A stretch of DNA of 64,000 nucleotides, from assembly GCF_018326285.1 (NCBI RefSeq), contig NZ_AP023362.1, positions 2,294,001-2,358,000 on the forward strand, given 5' to 3'. A program made the position numbers and the translations under genes. Below the pieces are notes generated by a model. It worked only from the letters and a program-made list of their open reading frames with translations. It had not been told where the DNA came from and searched no databases. This DNA is from Mycolicibacterium sp. TY81. GTDB lineage: Bacteria; Actinomycetota; Actinomycetes; Mycobacteriales; Mycobacteriaceae. Every line of letters begins with the position of its first letter. The stretch's first letter is position 1. Of the stretch, positions 26,355-36,259 are shown in pieces.

Positions 26355-27539
26355 GTGACCACAACTGCACACCGAAGTCCGGTAATCACCGGCACCACAG
26401 TCCTTTTCATGTCGCTGGCCGCCGCCTTGGGGACCGCGACGATCTACCCGCTCCAGCCGGCCATCGCCGACATCGCACGATCGCTGGGCTCCGGCACGGC
26501 GATGGTCGGTGCGGCGTTGGCCTGCGGTCCGATCGGCTACCTGCTGGGGCTGGCGCTCCTGGTCCCGTTGGTGGACAGGTTCTCGCCGCGGCGGGTGGTC
26601 GCCTGGCAGTTCCTGGCGCTCGGCGCCGCGCTCGCACTGACCGCCGTTGCCGGCACTGTGTGGCTGGTCGGGTTCGGATTGCTGCTGACCGGCGCCTGCT
26701 CCGCGGTGGGCGCGAGTCTGAGTTCCGTTGTCGGTCGCCTCGCGCCCGCGCACCGGCGCTCGACAATTCTGGGTATCGTCACGGCCGGGATTTCGGCCGG
26801 CATCCTGGCCGGCAGGATCGCCGGCGGCTGGTTGAGCGACGTGATCGGCTGGCACGCAATGCTTCTCGTGGTCGCTGCCGCGGCCTTCGGAGTCGCCGGC
26901 GGCTGCCTGCTGTTCCTGCCGACCGCGACCGGAGCCGTCGAACAGAACTATCTCGCCGGATTGGCATCGCTGCCCCGGCTGCTCGCCCGTGACCGCGTGT
27001 TACGCCGTGGCGCGCTGCGCGGATCACTGTGGTTCTTCGCGTTCTGCGCGGTCTGGTCCGGAATCGCGGTCGCGTTGTCGCAACAGCCATACTTCCTGTC
27101 TGCCAAGCAGATCGGGCTCTACGCCTTGGCGGGTAGCGCAGGGATCTTCGCGACGCGCGTCGCCGGCGTCTACACCGACCGATTGGGCTTCCGGCCCGTG
27201 GTCCTCGTCGGTCTCGCGGTGGCGGGCGCCGCCTGCCCGGTCCTCGCCTTCGGCTTGGGCAGCCCACTGGCGACCATGGCGGCCCTGGCCGCATTCGATA
27301 CCGGCCTGTTCGCGGCACAGGTGGCGAACCAGACCACCATCTTGGCGATCGATCCGTCCGCGCCTGCCCGATTCAACAGCGCGTACATGCTGGTTTACTT
27401 CGTGGGCGGAAGCCTCGGGACGGCGTTCGGCGCGGCTGCTGTGGCTTCATGCGGTTGGCCGGCGACCGTCGGCGCTTGTGGCGCAGCACTTCTCGTCGCC
27501 GGGCTGCTCACCGGCGGTCGACCGCTCCGCGAGCGGTGA
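26355..27539 (+). CDS. MFS transporter (12 membrane segments)
   Basis: A 394-residue major facilitator. Features are first segment SPVITGTTVLFMSLAAALGTATIYPLQPA, motif A-like LLVPLVDRFSPRRVVAWQFL, motif C-like GILAGRIAGGWLSDVIGWH, and a second-half repeat FATRVAGVYTDRLGFRPVVLVG. The length and two-fold pattern fit a DHA1-type exporter. The start is GTG 26355. It is convergent with the condensation/GNAT fusion gene, 8 bp away. Substrate is unknown; export of a product of the neighbouring acyltransferase is a speculation. Confidence 0.86.
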   Translation: MTTTAHRSPVITGTTVLFMSLAAALGTATIYPLQPAIADIARSLGSGTAMVGAALACGPIGYLLGLALLVPLVDRFSPRRVVAWQFLALGAALALTAVAGTVWLVGFGLLLTGACSAVGASLSSVVGRLAPAHRRSTILGIVTAGISAGILAGRIAGGWLSDVIGWHAMLLVVAAAAFGVAGGCLLFLPTATGAVEQNYLAGLASLPRLLARDRVLRRGALRGSLWFFAFCAVWSGIAVALSQQPYFLSAKQIGLYALAGSAGIFATRVAGVYTDRLGFRPVVLVGLAVAGAACPVLAFGLGSPLATMAALAAFDTGLFAAQVANQTTILAIDPSAPARFNSAYMLVYFVGGSLGTAFGAAAVASCGWPATVGACGAALLVAGLLTGGRPLRER

Positions 27540-27547
27540 CGGCCTCC

Positions 27548-29314
27548 TCAGATGGTGCGTTTGAGGCCGACGTGCGCGGCGTGGTACCCGAGGCGGTCAT
27601 AGAACGCCCGAGCCTGTTCGCGCGCTTCGTCGGTGGCCACCTGGGCCAAGCGCGCACCGTGTGCCCGGCCGTACTCGTGCGCCCACTGCACCAGGGCCGT
27701 ACCCAGTCCTTTTCGGCGCTCGGCCGCGGTGACCCGCAGACCCTCTATCTGTAGTCGGGTCGAACCGCCGCGGGACAGCCCGGGAATCACGGTCAGCTGG
27801 ACGGTCGCAACGATCACATCGGAACAGTTGCGGACCACCCCGAGGTAGTTGGAGTGGTCACGGACGAGGCCGTCATACGCCGCCTCGTAGTCTTCGAGGT
27901 CCGCGGTTTCCCGGTCCTGGCCGAATTCATCGTCGGACAGCAGCGCGACGATCGACGCGACATCGTCACGGGCCGCCCGTTCCACCCGGAAACTGCGGTC
28001 TCCCACCCGCAGTAGTCCCCGCACCGAGGTTCGCGCTTGCGACTGCAGACGCGTCACCAAGAGGTCCAGCCATGCCCCGACATTCGTTCGCGCCTCGCGG
28101 GTGTCGGGATAGCGACATCGCAGATGCAGGCCGGACTCGTCCAGGATGAACCACAGCATGACGCCGTCGGTCTGGATGGCGGCGCTCACGTACTGAGCGT
28201 CCAGCCCGACGTCGTCGATGCGAACCGGAAGACGCCGCAGATCCAGCCATGAGATCGCGAACATCCCGGGCGACATCGGCATGCCGCCCCATGGGGCCAG
28301 CACGTCCGCCAATGGCCACGACCCGAGTTGCACTGCTTCTTTGACCGCGGCAGCCGCGGCACGTGGATCTGCGACGGTCGACTCCAGAACCGAATTGGTG
28401 ATGAACCAGCCCACCGAGTCGTGCCAGGTGGTATCGAAGCGACTGTGCACCGGGAAGACGGCGCGAAGCGGCGCGTCGGCCAGCTCCCGGGTCACGGCCG
28501 TCATCGCGGCCACCGCCAGCGCGAGCGTCGACACGCCGTCGTTGCGGGCCTGCACGGCGAAAGCCGCACTGGCGTCGACATCGAACACATCCCGGACTTC
28601 GACGCGCTCGGGCCCCAGCTCAGGTTCGCCCAGAGGCAGCGGGAATCGCGGCATCACCCCGCCGCTGTCGGCGATGATGCGCGCCCACGTTTCCCGGACG
28701 TGGTCCGGCGCCGCGGGACGATCGAGCAGCGCCTGGGTGTGTTCGACGAAAGCGGGCGCCGGCGGCAGCGAAACCACGCGCCCGGTGCGCGCAGCCGCGA
28801 GCAGCGCCAGCAGATCCCGGGCGATCACCAGCATCGACCACATGTCGACGTGGCTGTGGTCCGCCGCTATCACCACGGTCAAACCAGCGGCGGTTTCCAG
28901 CAGGCACAACCGGTGTGAGGGCTGCTGATACGGCGAGCAGGCCGCATCCAGGACACCGCGCAGCGCGTCGTTCACCGCCTGGCCGGCAGCTATCTCGTGC
29001 TCGACCCAACCGGCCGGACGCACTTCGATCTCGTGCAGTTGCGGATCGCCGTCCGGTCCTGCCGAAAATGCGGTCCGCAACGTGCCGTGGCGGGCCACCA
29101 CCGCCAGCCACGCAGCGGCCAGCGATTCCCGGCTCACGCGGTCCGGCAAGCGAATGGACAACGCCATCCAAGAGCCCGGCCGGGCCCCTGCGCCGACATG
29201 AATCCGCTGGTCAAAGGACACCGGAAGCTGCCGACCCGGCGCCGACACCGCGACGTCGTAGCCCCAGAGCCGTCCGAACGGCAGTCGCAGGTGCGAGACG
29301 TTCGTGAGCCGCAT
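27548..29314 (-). CDS. Condensation-domain/GNAT acetyltransferase fusion protein
   Basis: A 588-residue two-domain protein. Residues ~1-440 follow the condensation/Pap acyltransferase (CoA-dependent) fold, with the active-site HxxxD at 153-157 (ADHSHVDMW). A late solvent-channel region, TTWHDSVGWFITNSVLEST, corresponds to the DFG/VG region of these enzymes. Residues ~450-588 are a GNAT N-acetyltransferase: FRVERAARDDVASIVALLSDDEFG, VATVQLTVIPGL, the acetyl-CoA loop RRKGLGTALVQWA near 545 and ARAFYDRLGYH at the end. There is no adenylation or carrier domain, so it is not a normal peptide synthetase module. Two acyl transfer activities in one chain suggest a double-acylated or acetyl-capped small molecule. 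The arrangement is unusual. Confidence 0.82.
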   Translation of the reverse strand: MRLTNVSHLRLPFGRLWGYDVAVSAPGRQLPVSFDQRIHVGAGARPGSWMALSIRLPDRVSRESLAAAWLAVVARHGTLRTAFSAGPDGDPQLHEIEVRPAGWVEHEIAAGQAVNDALRGVLDAACSPYQQPSHRLCLLETAAGLTVVIAADHSHVDMWSMLVIARDLLALLAAARTGRVVSLPPAPAFVEHTQALLDRPAAPDHVRETWARIIADSGGVMPRFPLPLGEPELGPERVEVRDVFDVDASAAFAVQARNDGVSTLALAVAAMTAVTRELADAPLRAVFPVHSRFDTTWHDSVGWFITNSVLESTVADPRAAAAAVKEAVQLGSWPLADVLAPWGGMPMSPGMFAISWLDLRRLPVRIDDVGLDAQYVSAAIQTDGVMLWFILDESGLHLRCRYPDTREARTNVGAWLDLLVTRLQSQARTSVRGLLRVGDRSFRVERAARDDVASIVALLSDDEFGQDRETADLEDYEAAYDGLVRDHSNYLGVVRNCSDVIVATVQLTVIPGLSRGGSTRLQIEGLRVTAAERRKGLGTALVQWAHEYGRAHGARLAQVATDEAREQARAFYDRLGYHAAHVGLKRTI

Positions 29315-29403
29315 GGCGGTACCCTAGCGCCCCGGTTAGCCTGAATGCTCGGTCAGCAGGTCGACGCCACGACGAGGCGATCGGTTACGGAAAGAGTTGC
29401 CTG

Positions 29404-30183
29404 ATGCCTACTTTCGCAGTTCCCGGAGCCGAGCTTGCGGTTGAACTGAGCGACGAAGGTGGCCACCCCGTTGTCCAACTCCACGGACTCACCTCCAGCC
29501 GCGCGCGCGATCGGGTGCTCAATCTCGACCTCGGCCGGGGGCTCAGCGGGACGCGGCTGCTGCGCTACGACGCGCGTGGCCACGGCAAGTCGACGGGCCG
29601 GAAAGTCCCCGCGGACTACCGGTGGGAACAGCTCGCGCAAGACCTGCTGAATCTGCTCGACCGGTGGTTTCCCGGCGAACCGGTGCACGGGGTCGGGCCG
29701 TCGATGGGCACCGGGACGCTGTTGCATGCGGCGTGCCGCGAACCAGAACGATTCACGGGACTGACCTTGATGGTGCCGGCCACCGCGTGGGAGACCCGGC
29801 GCGCGCAGGCCGCGCACTACGAGGCCGCGGCCACGCTCATCGAGACCGAGGGCGTCGGCGCGTTCATTGCGGCCTCTCGTGGCGCGCCCCGGCCGCCGGC
29901 GACCGTGGGTGCACCCGAAACCGTTCCCGATGTCGCCGACGCCCTACTGCCGTCACTGTTTCGCGGTGCCGCGCTCAGTGACCTACCGACGCCCGAAGCC
30001 ATCGCGCGGATCGACGTGCCGACAACGATCCTGGCCTGGATCGACGACCCGGCCCATCCGCTCTCGACCGCCGAAGCCCTTGCCGCGCTGATGCCGCGGT
30101 CCACCTTGACGCTCGCTCACACACCGGAGGACGTCGAGACGTGGCCCAAGATTCTGAGCCAGGATGTCGGCCGCCGCGGCTGA
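29404..30183 (+). CDS. Alpha/beta hydrolase
   Basis: A 259-residue serine hydrolase. The oxyanion strand is HPVVQLHGLTSSRARDRVL, then RLLRYDARGHGKSTGR, and the nucleophile elbow GVGPSMGTGTLLHAACR (Ser near 98). The acid is in IDVPTTILAWIDDPAHPLSTAEALA and the late His in LTLAHTPEDVE. It resembles 3-oxoadipate enol-lactonase-like and esterase members, but the reaction is not assignable. There is no signal peptide. It is divergent from the condensation/GNAT gene (90-bp gap) and followed by the type III glutamine synthetase on the same strand after 95 bp. Confidence 0.85.
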   Translation: MPTFAVPGAELAVELSDEGGHPVVQLHGLTSSRARDRVLNLDLGRGLSGTRLLRYDARGHGKSTGRKVPADYRWEQLAQDLLNLLDRWFPGEPVHGVGPSMGTGTLLHAACREPERFTGLTLMVPATAWETRRAQAAHYEAAATLIETEGVGAFIAASRGAPRPPATVGAPETVPDVADALLPSLFRGAALSDLPTPEAIARIDVPTTILAWIDDPAHPLSTAEALAALMPRSTLTLAHTPEDVETWPKILSQDVGRRG

Positions 30184-30278
30184 CCGGTACTTGACGCCGC
30201 CCTTGACATCGACGTAACACTGCTGCCATGAGGCGTCCCTAGTGTGAAGCGGTCATTCACGTAGGGATAGGAACTGCA

Positions 30279-32456
30279 TTGAGCGGAAATACCACCCGCT
30301 TGCGAGCGATCGCCGGCGTCCAGGCCTATACGCCCCCGGCGTACACCTTCGACCCGGCCGAAGCGCCCGGCGAGATCTTCGGCACCAACGTATTCACCAA
30401 GGCCGAGATGCAGGCGCGCCTGCCCAAAGCGATCTACAAATCGGTGGTCGCCACCATCGAGAAGGGCGCCAAGCTGGATCCGACGGTCGCCGATGCCGTC
30501 GCCGCCGCGATGAAGGACTGGGCACTGGAAAAGGGCGCGACGCACTACGCGCATGTCTTCTATCCGATGACCGGCCTGACTGCCGAAAAGCACGACAGCT
30601 TCCTCGAGCCGGTCTCTGACGGGCAGGCCCTGGCCGAGTTCGCCGGCAAGACGCTGGTGCAGGGCGAGCCCGACGCGTCGAGCTTTCCGTCCGGCGGTCT
30701 GCGGTCCACGTTCGAGGCCCGCGGGTACACCGGTTGGGACGTCACCAGCCCGGCGTACATCCTCGAGAACCCGAACGGCAACACACTCTGTATCCCAACG
30801 GTTTTCGTGTCGATGACCGGCGAGGCGCTGGACTACAAGACACCGCTGCTGCGCAGCCAGCAGGCCATGGGCATCCACGCGGAACGCATCCTGACGCTGT
30901 TCGGCCACAAGGATCTCGAGAAGGTCGTCTCGTTCTGCGGTCCCGAGCAGGAGTACTTCCTCGTCGACCGGCACTTCTTCCTCGCCCGGCCCGACCTGAT
31001 CAATTCCGGCCGTACGCTTTTCGGCGCCAAACCGCCCAAGGGCCAGGAGTTCGACGACCACTATTTCGGTGCCGTCCCCGACCGGGTGCTGGGGTTCATG
31101 ATGGACACCGAGCGGGAGCTGTTCAAGCTCGGCATCCCCGCCAAGACGCGCCACAATGAGGTCGCCCCCGGGCAGTTCGAGGTGGCCCCGATGTTCGAGC
31201 GCGCCAACATCGCTTCCGACCACCAGCAGTTGCTGATGACCGTGTTCAAGACCATCGCCAAGAAGCACGGCATGGAATGCCTGTTCCACGAGAAGCCGTT
31301 CGCCGGCGTGAACGGCTCGGGCAAGCACGTCAACTTCTCGGTCGGCAACGCCGAACTGGGGTCGCTGCTGGTGCCGGGCGACACGCCCCACGAGAACGCC
31401 CAGTTCCTGGTGTTCTGCGCCGCCGTCATCCGCGCGGTGCACAAATTCGCTGGGCTGCTGCGGGTTTCGGTCGCATCGGCGACCAACGATCACCGCTTGG
31501 GTGCCAATGAGGCACCGCCCGCGATCATCTCGATCTTCCTGGGCGATCAGCTTGCCGATGTTTTCGAGCAGATCGCCAAGGGCGCTGCGACGTCGTCGAA
31601 AGGCAAGGGCAGCATGATCATCGGTGTCGACACCCTGCCGGTGCTGCCGACCGACCCCGGTGACCGCAACCGCACCAGCCCGTTCGCGTTCACCGGCAAC
31701 AGGTTCGAGTTCCGGGCACCGGGCTCGGGCCAGACAGTGGCGGTCCCGATGATCGTCCTCAACACCATCATGGCCGACTCGTTCGACTACATCGCCACCA
31801 ATCTGGAGCAAGCTGTGGCCGACGGCGAAGACTTCGACACGGCGGTGCAGAAGCTGCTCACCGAGGTGATCACCGAACACGGTGCGGTGGTCTTCAACGG
31901 TGACGGTTACTCGGAGAACTGGCAGGCCGAGGCGGCGTCCCGCGGGCTGCCGAACCTGAAGACCACGCTGGATGCCATCCCGGAACTGATCAAGCCCGAG
32001 GCGGTGGCGGTCTTCGAGAAGTACGGCGTCTTCAACGAGCGGGAGTTGCACAGCCGCTATGAGGTACGCCTGGAGCAGTACGCGCTGACGATCGGCGTCG
32101 AGGCCAAGCTGGCGCTCGAGATCGGTTCCACCATCGTGCTGCCGGCCGCGCTGCGCTACCAGACCGAGCTCGCACAGAACGTCGCCGCATTGACGGCGGC
32201 TGGTATGACGCCGAGTTTGACGCTGCTGCAATCGGTCTCGGAGCCGATCAGTGCGCTCAGTGACGCGTTGGCCACGCTGAAGGCGGCACTGTCGGAGCAT
32301 TCGGCCGCGTCGGCCTATGACGAGGCCAAGCACGCGCAAGTTGCGTTGCTGCCCGCCATGGAGGCGGTCCGTGCCGCGGCCGACACGCTGGAGACGGTGG
32401 TGGCCGACGACCTGTGGCCGTTGCCGACGTATCAGGAGATGCTCTACGTCCTCTGA
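30279..32456 (+). CDS. glnN: Glutamine synthetase type III
   Basis: A 725-residue GSIII, which makes glutamine from glutamate, ammonia and ATP as a large double-ring complex. Family hallmarks are [51 protein letters not shown] (metal-binding Glu), [31 protein letters not shown] and [21 protein letters not shown]. The start is TTG 30279, with AUAGGA 6 bases upstream. GSIII differs from the GlnA (GSI) enzymes typical of mycobacteria in size and lacks the adenylylation loop. TTGACA at 30203-30208 upstream could be a -35 element. The gene stands alone. Confidence 0.95.
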   Translation: MSGNTTRLRAIAGVQAYTPPAYTFDPAEAPGEIFGTNVFTKAEMQARLPKAIYKSVVATIEKGAKLDPTVADAVAAAMKDWALEKGATHYAHVFYPMTGLTAEKHDSFLEPVSDGQALAEFAGKTLVQGEPDASSFPSGGLRSTFEARGYTGWDVTSPAYILENPNGNTLCIPTVFVSMTGEALDYKTPLLRSQQAMGIHAERILTLFGHKDLEKVVSFCGPEQEYFLVDRHFFLARPDLINSGRTLFGAKPPKGQEFDDHYFGAVPDRVLGFMMDTERELFKLGIPAKTRHNEVAPGQFEVAPMFERANIASDHQQLLMTVFKTIAKKHGMECLFHEKPFAGVNGSGKHVNFSVGNAELGSLLVPGDTPHENAQFLVFCAAVIRAVHKFAGLLRVSVASATNDHRLGANEAPPAIISIFLGDQLADVFEQIAKGAATSSKGKGSMIIGVDTLPVLPTDPGDRNRTSPFAFTGNRFEFRAPGSGQTVAVPMIVLNTIMADSFDYIATNLEQAVADGEDFDTAVQKLLTEVITEHGAVVFNGDGYSENWQAEAASRGLPNLKTTLDAIPELIKPEAVAVFEKYGVFNERELHSRYEVRLEQYALTIGVEAKLALEIGSTIVLPAALRYQTELAQNVAALTAAGMTPSLTLLQSVSEPISALSDALATLKAALSEHSAASAYDEAKHAQVALLPAMEAVRAAADTLETVVADDLWPLPTYQEMLYVL

Positions 32457-32465
32457 CCGTCCACA

Positions 32466-32978
32466 TCACACGCCGGTGGCACCATCGATCCGTTCGCGGA
32501 TGACGTCGGCATGCCCGCAGTGGCGGGCGTACTCGGCGATCATGTGCGTGTAGATCCAGCGCAGATTCACCTCGCCACCCATGAACGGGCTGGTGTCGTC
32601 GAGCCGGCGCGCAGCGCAGTTGGCGCGCGCATGGGCAATCTCGTCCTGCCAGATCCGGAACGCGAGCGGGTACGACGACTCCGGTGACAGCTCGAATCCG
32701 CCGTCGTGGCCCTCGGGGTGATCCGCGGGCCCAAAAATCGGTGGTGCCTGCTCACCGGCGAGCACCCGGCGAAACCAGTTGCGCTCCACCTCCGCGGCGT
32801 GCCGCAGCAACCCGAGCAGCGTCAGCTCCGACGGCGGCGCGGACGCGGTGCGCAACTGCTCGTCGTCGAGACCCTCGCATTTGGCCGCCAACGTTGCGCG
32901 GTAGAAGTCCAGCCAACCCTCGAGTGTGGCGCGCTCGTCGGCATTGATGGGCGGCACCGGCCGCTGCACGGAAGTCAC
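32466..32978 (-). CDS. DinB-fold protein (DUF664)
   Basis: A 170-residue four-helix-bundle protein. The metal-site histidines are in LTLLGLLRHAAEVERNWFRR and YTHMIAEYARHCGHADVIRERIDG. The same superfamily contains mycothiol S-conjugate enzymes and metal-dependent hydrolases of unknown substrate. The start is GTG 32978, with CGGGAAG just upstream; the frame is open to 33062 but without support. It is convergent with glnN (9 bp) and divergent from the DGPF/ECF42 pair. It is a second DinB paralogue in the window, distinct from the one at 19729-20214. Confidence 0.85.
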   Translation of the reverse strand: MTSVQRPVPPINADERATLEGWLDFYRATLAAKCEGLDDEQLRTASAPPSELTLLGLLRHAAEVERNWFRRVLAGEQAPPIFGPADHPEGHDGGFELSPESSYPLAFRIWQDEIAHARANCAARRLDDTSPFMGGEVNLRWIYTHMIAEYARHCGHADVIRERIDGATGV

Positions 32979-33079
32979 GCTTCCCGAGGGTAATCCCGGA
33001 TCTGTCGATATTCGGGGTAGCCGTTCGTGTAGAAGGTGAGGGGTGGCACCGGCCACCCCCAAATCGAGGAGTGACGGTA

Positions 33080-33433
33080 ATGCACTACCTACTTGCCATG
33101 CATCAGCCGGTCGGTGACCCGCCGCCGCCAGAGGTGCTGGGACCGATCATGGATGCGCTGGACGCGGTCGAGCACGACATGAAAGCTGCGGGCGTGTGGG
33201 TGTTCTCCGGTGGCTTGCACGGTCCTGACGCGTCGACCGTGGTCCGGGTCCACGACGGCGCGGTCCTGACGACGGACGGACCGTACGCCGAGGGCAAGGA
33301 ACACCTGGGCGGCTTCACCATCATCGACGTGCCCGATCTGGATTCCGCGCTCGGCTGGGCCCGCAGGCAGGCGGAAGCCGTGCGGCTCCTGCCCATCGAG
33401 GTGCGCCCGTTCCGGCGCGATCTGAGGGGCTGA
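33080..33433 (+). CDS. DGPF-domain (YCII-related) protein
   Basis: A 117-residue protein of the YCII/DGPF family, with the signature [22 protein letters not shown] and the N-terminal strand [19 protein letters not shown]. These small dimeric proteins are typically encoded next to ECF42 sigma factors, exactly as here (sigma start 9 bp after the stop), and are likely regulon members. Biochemical role is unknown. The start is ATG 33080, with GAGGAG 9 bases upstream; a GTG at 33071 is too close to that site. Confidence 0.9.
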   Translation: MHYLLAMHQPVGDPPPPEVLGPIMDALDAVEHDMKAAGVWVFSGGLHGPDASTVVRVHDGAVLTTDGPYAEGKEHLGGFTIIDVPDLDSALGWARRQAEAVRLLPIEVRPFRRDLRG

Positions 33434-33441
33434 ACGCGGCC

Positions 33442-34710
33442 GTGCTAGAGCTGCCGCCCGCAGAGATCGCCGGCGTGTTCCGGCGGGAGTACGGGCGCGC
33501 GGTGGCTGTCCTGGTCCGTCGATTCGGCGACATCGACCTCGCCGAGGAGGCGGTCCAGGACGCCTTCACCAAAGCAGTGGACCGCTGGCCGCAGACCGGC
33601 GCGCCGCCGAGCCCCGCGGGCTGGATCATCACCACCGCCGCGCACACGATCATCGACCGGTTCCGCCGGGAAACCGTCCGCGATGAACGGCACGCGCAGG
33701 CGGCACTGCTCTATCCGGCGGCCGATGACGACAATCTCGAAGAAGGCCCCGTGCACGACGACCGGTTACGCCTGATCTTCACCTGCTGTCACCCGGCGCT
33801 CGCCCTCGACGCGCGCGTCGCACTCACGCTGCGATTGCTCGGCGGCCTGTCCACCAAGGAGATCGCCCGTGCCTTCTTGATCTCGGAAAGCACTGTCGCG
33901 CAACGGCTGGTCCGCGCCAAGCGCAAGATCCGCGACGCCCGCATCCCCTACCGGGTGCCGCACGACAGTGACCTACCCGAGCGTGTGCACGGCGTCCTCG
34001 CGGTGGTGTACCTCATCTTCAACGAGGGACACACTGCAAGCTCAGGCGACGATCTCGTACGGGCCGAACTCACCGCCGAAGCGATTCGGCTCGGCCGGCT
34101 GCTGGCCGAGCTGATGCCGGACGAGCCCGAGGTCTGGGGACTGCTCGCGCTGATGCTGCTGACCGATGCACGACGCGCGGCGCGAACAGATGCGGACGGC
34201 AAGCTTGTTCTGCTGGCGGACCAGGACCGCGGTCGGTGGGACCGCGGCCTCATTGCCGAAGGGCAGGCGCTGGTCCGCAGATGCCTGCGCAGGAACCAGC
34301 CCGGGCCCTACCAGATCCAGGCCGCCATCAACGCCGTGCACAGTGACGCGCCGACCGCCGCCGCCACCGACTGGCACCAGATTCTCGCCCTGTACGACCA
34401 GCTGATGGCGATTGCCCCGACACCCGTTGTCGCCCTCAATCGCGCCGTGGCGGTTGCCGAGGTCCATGACCCGCAGACGGCGCTGGATCTGGTGGAAGCG
34501 CTCGACCTGGCCGGCTACCACGTCTATCACGTGGTCCGCGCCGCACTGCTGTCTCGTCTCGGCCGGACAAGCGAGGCGGCCGACGCCTACAGCCGCGCTG
34601 CCGACCTGACCGCGAACCCCGTCGAACAGGCATACCTCACCGGCCGAGCGTCAGGAGATCGACGAGTTCGGCCGGATGCGACAGCATCGCCATGTGACCG
34701 CCGGGCATGA
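33442..34710 (+). CDS. ECF42-type RNA polymerase sigma factor with C-terminal helical extension
   Basis: A 422-residue sigma factor. Sigma region 2 is [39 protein letters not shown] (near 10-48). Region 4 is [39 protein letters not shown] (near 130-170). The long C-terminal extension has TPR-like repeats and the group-specific [14 protein letters not shown]. It is the ECF42 architecture, which in the family replaces an anti-sigma factor as the control element. The DGPF gene directly upstream is the normal partner. The last ~25 codons overlap the convergent hydrolase by 74 bp, and the terminal residues [20 protein letters not shown] do not look like the family. Confidence 0.92.
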   Translation: MLELPPAEIAGVFRREYGRAVAVLVRRFGDIDLAEEAVQDAFTKAVDRWPQTGAPPSPAGWIITTAAHTIIDRFRRETVRDERHAQAALLYPAADDDNLEEGPVHDDRLRLIFTCCHPALALDARVALTLRLLGGLSTKEIARAFLISESTVAQRLVRAKRKIRDARIPYRVPHDSDLPERVHGVLAVVYLIFNEGHTASSGDDLVRAELTAEAIRLGRLLAELMPDEPEVWGLLALMLLTDARRAARTDADGKLVLLADQDRGRWDRGLIAEGQALVRRCLRRNQPGPYQIQAAINAVHSDAPTAAATDWHQILALYDQLMAIAPTPVVALNRAVAVAEVHDPQTALDLVEALDLAGYHVYHVVRAALLSRLGRTSEAADAYSRAADLTANPVEQAYLTGRASGDRRVRPDATASPCDRRA

Positions 34711-35302
34711 CCTCGGGTTCGATGCCGAGACGGTCCGCGACCACGCGCCGCATGAATCGCTCAGGGAAGAACCGGTCGTCGCGGAACAGGATGAACCGCG
34801 TCGGAACCTGCGGAAGCGCTTCGGCCGGCCACGGTTTCAGCGACGGGGTCTCCGATTGCGCGCGTTCGACCTCCTCCGCGACCACGGCGGGGTCGACACC
34901 GTTGTAGTACAGCGCGACGGCGTCATCGACTTCGTACCCACCCGCGGCGGCCGCTTCCCGTTGCGCGGCAACACATCCGGTGGCGCTCCACCAATCACCG
35001 GGGCGTTCGCCCGGCCGGGGAACCATCGCCGAGACGTAGATCAACTCCGCAGCACCGGCCCGCGGGCAGGCCAGCGCTCCGGTGAACCCGCCGAACGAAT
35101 GCGCCACGACCACAGGCGGTTCGCCGTCATCGAATGGTTGTGCCGCGACCACGTCGGCGTACGTGTTGAGGTCGGCCGCATCATCGGCGCATGGTAGGTC
35201 CACCGCGATGCCGCGGTGCCCGCGAACAGCCAACTCGCGCACCACAAATCGCCAGTATGACGGATCGCATCCGCCACCCGGAACGAGCAGGAACGTCGTC
35301 AC
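34637..35302 (-). CDS. Alpha/beta hydrolase coupled to cutinase
   Basis: A 221-residue hydrolase: [20 protein letters not shown], nucleophile [15 protein letters not shown] (Ser near 71), late [18 protein letters not shown] with the catalytic His. The closest type is the small esterase/salicylate-esterase-like group. The GTG start at 35302 overlaps the stop of the upstream cutinase by 4 bp (GTGA), so translation is coupled. The frame is open far upstream, but that is the shadow of the cutinase. There is no signal peptide, unlike its partner. The 3' end overlaps the ECF42 gene by 74 bp. Confidence 0.85.
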   Translation of the reverse strand: MTTFLLVPGGGCDPSYWRFVVRELAVRGHRGIAVDLPCADDAADLNTYADVVAAQPFDDGEPPVVVAHSFGGFTGALACPRAGAAELIYVSAMVPRPGERPGDWWSATGCVAAQREAAAAGGYEVDDAVALYYNGVDPAVVAEEVERAQSETPSLKPWPAEALPQVPTRFILFRDDRFFPERFMRRVVADRLGIEPEVMPGGHMAMLSHPAELVDLLTLGR

Positions 35303-36033
35303 AGCCTGCCGACGACGAAAGTCGCGGCCTGGTCGGCCATGCCATTCGAGCCGTAGGTGATGTGCGCGAACGACGGCCCACCCGCGGGGGCCCCGTTGCA
35401 GATGGTGTCGTCGGGTACGCACAACTCGATGGTCTTGGCCACGTACGCGGGCCCGATGGCTATCGGCGGCGCGCCGATGTCCGCCATGAACTGCGACGAG
35501 GGCTTTCCGAACAGTACAAGCGCCGCAACGTGATTCGCGATCGTCGGCGGCATCGGCTTGGGCGCGTACCAGGTGTACTCCGCCAAGTCCGCCGGGATCT
35601 CCTTCGGCAGCGCGTTCGCGGTCGTGAACCCGGAAACCACTGCGCCCTGCGAGTATCCGCCGAGGACGATCCTGGTCTGTGGGCAGGCCGCGGCCGACGC
35701 TTCGACGTGTGTGGCGGCGTCCTTGACCCCGTCGACAACGCTCTGTACGAAATCCAGCCGGTTCCCGAAATCGCTGCTGGCGGCATAGTTCACCGGATAT
35801 ACCGCCACCGACTTGTTGCCTGCCTGGGCCTGCAGGGCATCGACGAAGGCCCGGCCGGCCATCCCGATACCCGGGGGTTCGCTGGTGCCGCGGGCGAACA
35901 CCACCTCGACATCGGGGCACGGGTCGGCGGACGCCGGTGGTGCCGGAGCGCCCACAAACGCGGAAGCGACGACCGTGGCGACCCCGACGACATGGGCTAA
36001 CCGCCTGGCTCGGAACAGCTTGATGATGTCCAT
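35299..36033 (-). CDS. Secreted cutinase-family esterase
   Basis: A 244-residue secreted serine esterase. The signal peptide runs to about PAPPASA, before DPCPDVEVVFARGTSEPPG, the standard cutinase start. The nucleophile is in VLGGYSQGAVVSG. The Asp/His part is CVPDDTICNGAPAGGPSFAHITYGSNG. Paired cysteines are in place (DPCPD, AACPQ, ELCVPDDTICN). In mycobacteria such enzymes hydrolyse lipid esters or phospholipids at the surface. The start is ATG 36033; a GTG 21 bases upstream is possible. It is coupled to the downstream hydrolase. Confidence 0.9.
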   Translation of the reverse strand: MDIIKLFRARRLAHVVGVATVVASAFVGAPAPPASADPCPDVEVVFARGTSEPPGIGMAGRAFVDALQAQAGNKSVAVYPVNYAASSDFGNRLDFVQSVVDGVKDAATHVEASAAACPQTRIVLGGYSQGAVVSGFTTANALPKEIPADLAEYTWYAPKPMPPTIANHVAALVLFGKPSSQFMADIGAPPIAIGPAYVAKTIELCVPDDTICNGAPAGGPSFAHITYGSNGMADQAATFVVGRL

Positions 36034-36259
36034 ACCAGCTTCACCGCCTTGCACCAGCTAACTGCGACCGGTTTTTCCATGCTGACACACAGCAGATGGC
36101 GAGCGATACCCGCGAGCCACAGGAATCTGCCAAGAATCCACCAAGGGCGCCGCCCCAGCATTGACCCATGATCACCACCATCAGAACACCACCCCGCCCA
36201 AGGTGACCGCCGGCGGCGTCCGCGGGTGCGACGGCTCGGTGTAGTCGTCGGGCGCGAGG

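Noticed and set aside
30117..32339. 740-residue open frame on the minus strand
   Set aside because: It is the antisense shadow of glutamine synthetase III; Arg/Gly/His-rich translation without family features.
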